Shown here piece by piece: positions 59,933-64,000 of a stretch of DNA of 64,000 bases (position 1 is the first letter of the stretch; the number at the start of each line of letters is the position of its first letter). The translations under genes were made by a program, and so were the position numbers. Origin of the DNA: Arthrinium phaeospermum (taxonomy: Eukaryota > Ascomycota > Sordariomycetes > Amphisphaeriales > Apiosporaceae); the NCBI GenBank assembly GCA_006503535.1, contig QYRS01000007.1, forward strand, positions 186,001 to 250,000, in the 5' to 3' direction. The notes under the pieces were generated by a model. The model had not been told where the DNA came from, made no database searches, and saw only the letters and a list, made by a program, of their open reading frames with translations.

Positions 59933-61385
59933 CTATCCCGATTGGCTCTCATCGTCTACTTGGTGGTTGCGCCGCTCGTACCTCTCAACCGTTGTCTGGC
60001 AGAGCTCCGCGATCTCTTGAAGAAGCTTCTCGCGGGTGGGGTTAGTGGATGGCGGCTCCAGCTCCTCATCTCTGACCTTGTCATCTTCCTTGACCAACTG
60101 CTCGTTCCGCCGCCCGGTCAACTCAGCTTCGCTGGCCCTCCTCTTCGTCTCGGCCTCGGCGCGCTTGACCTGCACATCCTCTATCGTCACCACAGCCTTT
60201 CCATCGCGATCAGTCTCCCGGAAGTTCTGGAACCCCTCCTTCGCTCTCAGGTAGAGTTCAAAGGTAGCTTGGTGCTCGAGCTCGGTTCTTGACATGAGCT
60301 CCCACACCAGATCCTTCAGATCGGCACTGTAGTTGGCGTTGCTGAACGTTTGGTTCCAGTCCTCCTCGCTACTGTCACGGATATACTCCATGTGCTTCAT
60401 GGCCGCCATATGAGGTTTGACCATCATCCCCATGAGTATATCACCGACCGACCGATACTCACTGATGATGGTGTATGGTTGTTCAAACTAGCCGCGGCTG
60501 TCAGATGACGATTTATACGCATGTGATACTGCGGTAGGCACTCACCTGTGGCGGATGGTACATCGGCATGTCCTTGTTCTTGCGGAGCTTTTCCTGTGTC
60601 TCAAAGCCGTCTTGCCCGGCCAGAACCTTGCCCTGGCCGGGAGGTACCCGGCCTCCGAGGACGCCGTTCACGTGCCCCGAAACGAATGCCTTGCTCAAAT
60701 TCCCCAGTTTGCACTGCCCGTAAGTCACACTCATTGTTTGCGGGTGGCAGAAGAAGATGTTTGCTGGGGTAATGTCCCTGTGCAGTATCGTCTGCCAGTC
60801 CAAACCAGCATCGAAGACCTCATATTCATTGGTGTCGGGGTCCAAGTCTTCGCGGATTCCGTCGTGCAACCACGCAAGCCCTTTGAGAGTGGAGCATAGA
60901 ACGTGCCAGCACAGAGACTCTGGTAGGAACCGGTCATGTTCGATGGGGATTTCGTAACGCACATCGTTGTTGCTAGAGTTCACAATTCGCATTTCCGTCT
61001 GGAACAGATTCTCCAGGGTCCCGGCGTTGCAGTAGTCGTATATGAAAAAGTGAGTTACTTGGCCGGGCTGCTTGCTGTTCTTCCAGCCAATGAGCTGTAC
61101 CCAGTCAATAAAATTGACGAGGTTCTCGTGGTTGAGGACTGCCATCAGGGGCTCGATCATACGCTGGTTGTCGAGTAGCCAGAGGAGCGAAGTGTGGCTG
61201 CCCGCGTCACTCGCGTGGTCCAGAAGCCAAGAGGAGACATCGCGAGCCAGGAATTGCGCGCGGTCACTCTTCCGTACCACTTTCCAGATGCCAGGGGACA
61301 CCTCCGAGGTGAAGTCGTACTTGGACGCCTGCCTCGACAGCTCCGAGGCAGCTCTCTTCGAAAGGCCGCGGTAAGGTTCCTCCAT
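59933..61385 (-). CDS. Protein-kinase-fold protein lacking the DFG aspartate, with C-terminal coiled-coil region
   Basis: Exons 61385-60546 and 60487-59933 (58 bp intron, GTGAGT donor, CTAG acceptor, phase 0) give 464 aa. The kinase fold is visible: LNHENLVNFIDW, THFFIYDYCNAGTLENLF (hinge), SLCWHVLCSTLKGLAWLHDG, and a catalytic loop HRDITPANIFF (HRD about 202-204, Asn about 209). The place of DFG reads KLGNLSKAF (about 226-234), so the Mg2+-binding Asp is missing, and the beta3 lysine seems replaced (QFLARDV). After PMYHPPQ the second exon gives SVGDILMGMM (lobe end) and a long Glu/Lys/Arg-rich helical stretch probably forming a coiled coil. Such proteins are frequent in Pezizomycotina and their partners are generally unknown. 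I infer a pseudokinase or an atypical kinase; phosphotransfer is not excluded because HRD and Asn remain. Confidence 0.8.
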
Positions 61386-64000
61386 AGTTTGGCAGTATGC
61401 GCGTGCGCTCAGGTGGTTGTTGGTTGCTTGGAAGCAAGAAACAAGAAATCGAGGGGGCCAGAATCAGGGTTGAGAGCGAGGTTTGTTGTAGACAACCACA
61501 TCATCCCTTTGGACGCACGCGTCAGACTCTTTGTTGTCTATCCTCGGAGACATGTTGAACACATTCCAAGCACACAAAGCTACTCGAAGCAGCCATTGTT
61601 GTCTTAGAAGAGTACCTAATGCAGAACCGTCACTTTGTGGGTGCCATGGTATTGCATTCTTCGCGTCACTGTGAGAAGTCGGCTTACACCATGTTTGATA
61701 GTTACCTAGGTATGTAGAAATTTGGTGGTAGTAACCAGTATATGGTGCATCGGATATCTATTTGGTAGCATGGCTCACATGTTCTGAAGCCAATTTGTTA
61801 CAGCAATGCAGATAGTCGATGCCATGGCCCATACCTTGGGCAATACTCCCAGACAAGGGACCTGACTGTAGTAAAGTGGCACACCACAATGCCGATCGTG
61901 GCAAGTAGAATAATATCAATCCACCACGTTGCTGCGTGATCATTTGGGGGCAATTCAAAGTTTACGCAATCGGTTTCGTTCGAGGAGATGCTTGCACGCG
62001 GCAAACGGATGGACGGCACGTAACATGAGATATTTACGAATCTCAATAATTATTACTGGCCTTCAGGCGAACCAACATGCGCCGTAAATGCACAGGCACA
62101 CGCATGGCGCCGTCGTGACCCGTTATGTTTTGGACGCTATCAAAACGACTTGCCATGATAGGTATTGAGTTCCCGAGGAAGCTTGACTTTTATCCAAAAA
62201 GAAAAAGAAAAAAAGCATTTGATAGGATACAATACCTCAAAGACGGATTTAGGCGCGTGCTTGCATTCCTTCGCGCTACTTGCATGCTCCTGTTCCCGCA
62301 TTCGCTAGCCGCCTTGGGTGGTGATGTTGGGGCGGCACGTTTTGGGGGCGCTTGGTCGACTTGGCCCCGAGGCCCCTCACCCATCCTGCTGCCCGATTCG
62401 TGGCAGCGTGGGTTTGGTAGGGACCGTTCGCGAATGTCGGCTGTTTCTACAAGCCGGGCGGGCCACTGTTTCCAGCCAGGCCAAACGAACCAGAGGCGCG
62501 GAGGGGAAGAGAAAACCGACGACGCGCAAGTGCGTGATCTACATACTACTACAGTACGGCGCAGGCAGTTGGGCTATCAAACAAGGCTGCCTTGGCCGCA
62601 TGATGTTTGCGATTGTTTCGATTCTAGCCCGGGCCGTTGAGATGGCGGCGCTGGGTGCTGAGTGCCGCCAGAGAGGGCCAATTTCTGGAAGAGCAGGACC
62701 TTTGATTTGATTCATCTGATCGTTGGTTCCTGGCGTGCTCGTGCCGGTGGCAGCTTTGTGTCCGTGTGTGGGCCTGTTCTATCTTGGCTTTCCCCATGTC
62801 CTGTTTCGGGGGCCAAGCTGCTAACCCAATGGGTCTAGCGACAGGGAAGATCAGGGCAGGACAGGGCAGGGCAGAGCAGGACAGGGCAGGAATCAGGGGG
62901 CGGCTAGAGAGGTTCCCTTCTGGGGCCCATGCCAATTTTGAATTTCATCAGGAGACCCGAAGTCCAAAACGCGCGAGCTGGGATTCGAAGCCCACTGTTG
63001 CGCTAAGCCCTTCGCAGCAGGTCTTCCATGGTAATTGACCAATGGCCCATGCCTTGCGTCCTCGCGGGTCACAGCCATCCACAGACCCTTGAGAATCTTA
63101 CAGCCAATCCGGAGTTCTTGTTGCCGGCATACATACATATCGTAATGTTGCACTCGACTTCAAACTCGCCAAGCCATGGTGGCCCCCTTTTCGGCAGGCC
63201 CTCTCTATTTGATGCAACACCACCTTAAAGTAGATTACTAGCTGAGTAGCTCGCTCTTGTACATACAGTAGCTGCAAAGCGGAGGGAGCCTGGTCAGAAG
63301 CCTGGTCGCATTTGATGGGCAGAAGAAGTACCCAGTCGTAGTGGCCAGTAATAGCACGCATGGTAGTAGTAATGTCTCTGTCTGATACCAAAGTAGCAAT
63401 TCACTTGAACTTCCAAACCGACCGACTTTCGTCAGATTGATGAGACGGACGTGACTTTCTTTCCATCCAAAAACAACACCACCGCATACGCGCCCGCTGA
63501 AACGATCTTTACCCGAATCATAGTCATTCATTTTTGGTTTTTGCGCTCCTAGCCATTGATCCGAGTACCAACTGGCCCCCAGTCGTTCCTCTTTTTTTTT
63601 TTCTACGGCACTTTGCGTCGGTGCATTGTCGTCTCTACCCCATTTAGCAATCTGATACATCAGCCCACGCCCGGCCCTGGCATTACGGTCATAGAGGGGT
63701 CTATCTCGAGTCGATCAAACCTCCCAGGGACTCCGTCGACCAAACCTTTCTCATTTGACGCCTGTCAACGTCTCTTCTTGCCGTTGGTTTCTGGCGACTT
63801 CCTTCCCACCTTCACTCCGGCCAAGACAGTCTGACAGGGCACGGTACCGCTGTGTCGATCGAATCGTGAACCCCGAGAATAGCGCCTTTGCAAGGACATG
63901 TCGCTGTAGAAAAACACTCTTGTCACTCCACAGTGTTCCGGTTCGGTGGAATGTCGTCGGTCAGCTAGGGACTGAGACTTGTCGCAGTCCCCCATCAGTT
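61386..64000. other. Terminal region without a supported gene
   Basis: About 2.6 kb. A short tandem repeat of CAGGGCAGGA-like units occupies about 62851-62890. From about 63570 the sequence is C/T-rich and promoter-like, suggesting a plus-strand gene beginning beyond the window. Confidence 0.45.
62851..62890. repeat. Short GGGCAGGACA-type tandem repeat
   Basis: Imperfect repeats of CAGGGCAGGA over about 40 bases in a region with no supported gene. Confidence 0.7.

Noticed and set aside
62962..63070. tRNA-like signal on the minus strand: a TTCGAATCC box in GGGCTTCGAATCCC, with CGCGAG/CTCGCG ends about 95 bases apart and a T run after it
   Set aside because: The T-stem needs a bulge, the first acceptor pair fails, no proper A box or D arm follows the 5' end and no anticodon arm could be built. 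tRNAscan-SE would decide.

Overview
The window is nuclear DNA of a filamentous ascomycete, most likely a sordariomycete. Evidence: many short introns, mostly 44 to 212 bp, with GTANGT-like donors and CTAAC-type branch points; widely spaced genes on both strands with no operons; and families typical of Pezizomycotina, namely a VIVID/ENVOY LOV photoreceptor, a GH7 cellobiohydrolase without a binding module, a very long NOT4, a PMC1-type Ca2+ pump with long tails and an ESSS subunit of complex I. The species cannot be named from sequence alone.

Layout. The 3' end of an unrecognised gene enters at the left edge (1-334), followed by a tubulin-tyrosine-ligase-like ATP-grasp protein (612-2102). A 5.5 kb stretch without a gene I can support follows. 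Then come a vacuolar-type Ca2+-ATPase (7589-11997), a SIR2-family deacetylase (15043-16756), a SCY1/SCYL2 pseudokinase on the minus strand with an apparent one-base frame break (17691-20897), a mitochondrial branched-chain aminotransferase (21979-23296), complex I subunit ESSS (minus, 23923-24479) and a beta-lactamase-fold hydrolase (minus, 25398-27312).

From about 27.3 to 38.5 kb the DNA is gene-poor and holds decayed genes: a GMC oxidoreductase that has lost its C-terminal catalytic-His region (30030-31712) and an NmrA-like relic (about 35880-36464). The intact 30 kDa subunit of complex I (34434-35375) lies between them. The NOT4 ubiquitin ligase (38559-44171) follows; it appears to have a short form and a long form joined by a 644 bp terminal intron.

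The right part holds a five-helix protein resembling the TMD0 of MRP/YCF1 transporters but with no ABC core (minus, 44950-45907), a VIVID-type blue-light receptor with paired GATC light-response-like elements and a small upstream ORF (minus, 49065-49833), an SGNH hydrolase (about 52709-53634) convergent with the GH7 cellobiohydrolase (minus, 53996-55641), a possible roadblock/LC7-like protein (minus, 58666-59322) and a kinase-fold protein lacking the DFG aspartate (minus, 59933-61385). The last 2.6 kb has no gene I can support.

The genes do not form a metabolic cluster. Most are housekeeping genes (respiration, amino-acid metabolism, Ca2+ storage, chromatin, mRNA and protein turnover) beside a few accessory or environment-responsive ones. 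I found no mobile element, CRISPR array, rRNA or convincing tRNA. The observations most worth a second look are the NOT4 isoform switch, the stand-alone TMD0 protein, the control region of the LOV receptor, the kinase-fold protein without DFG, and two frame breaks at C-rich runs that may be assembly errors.
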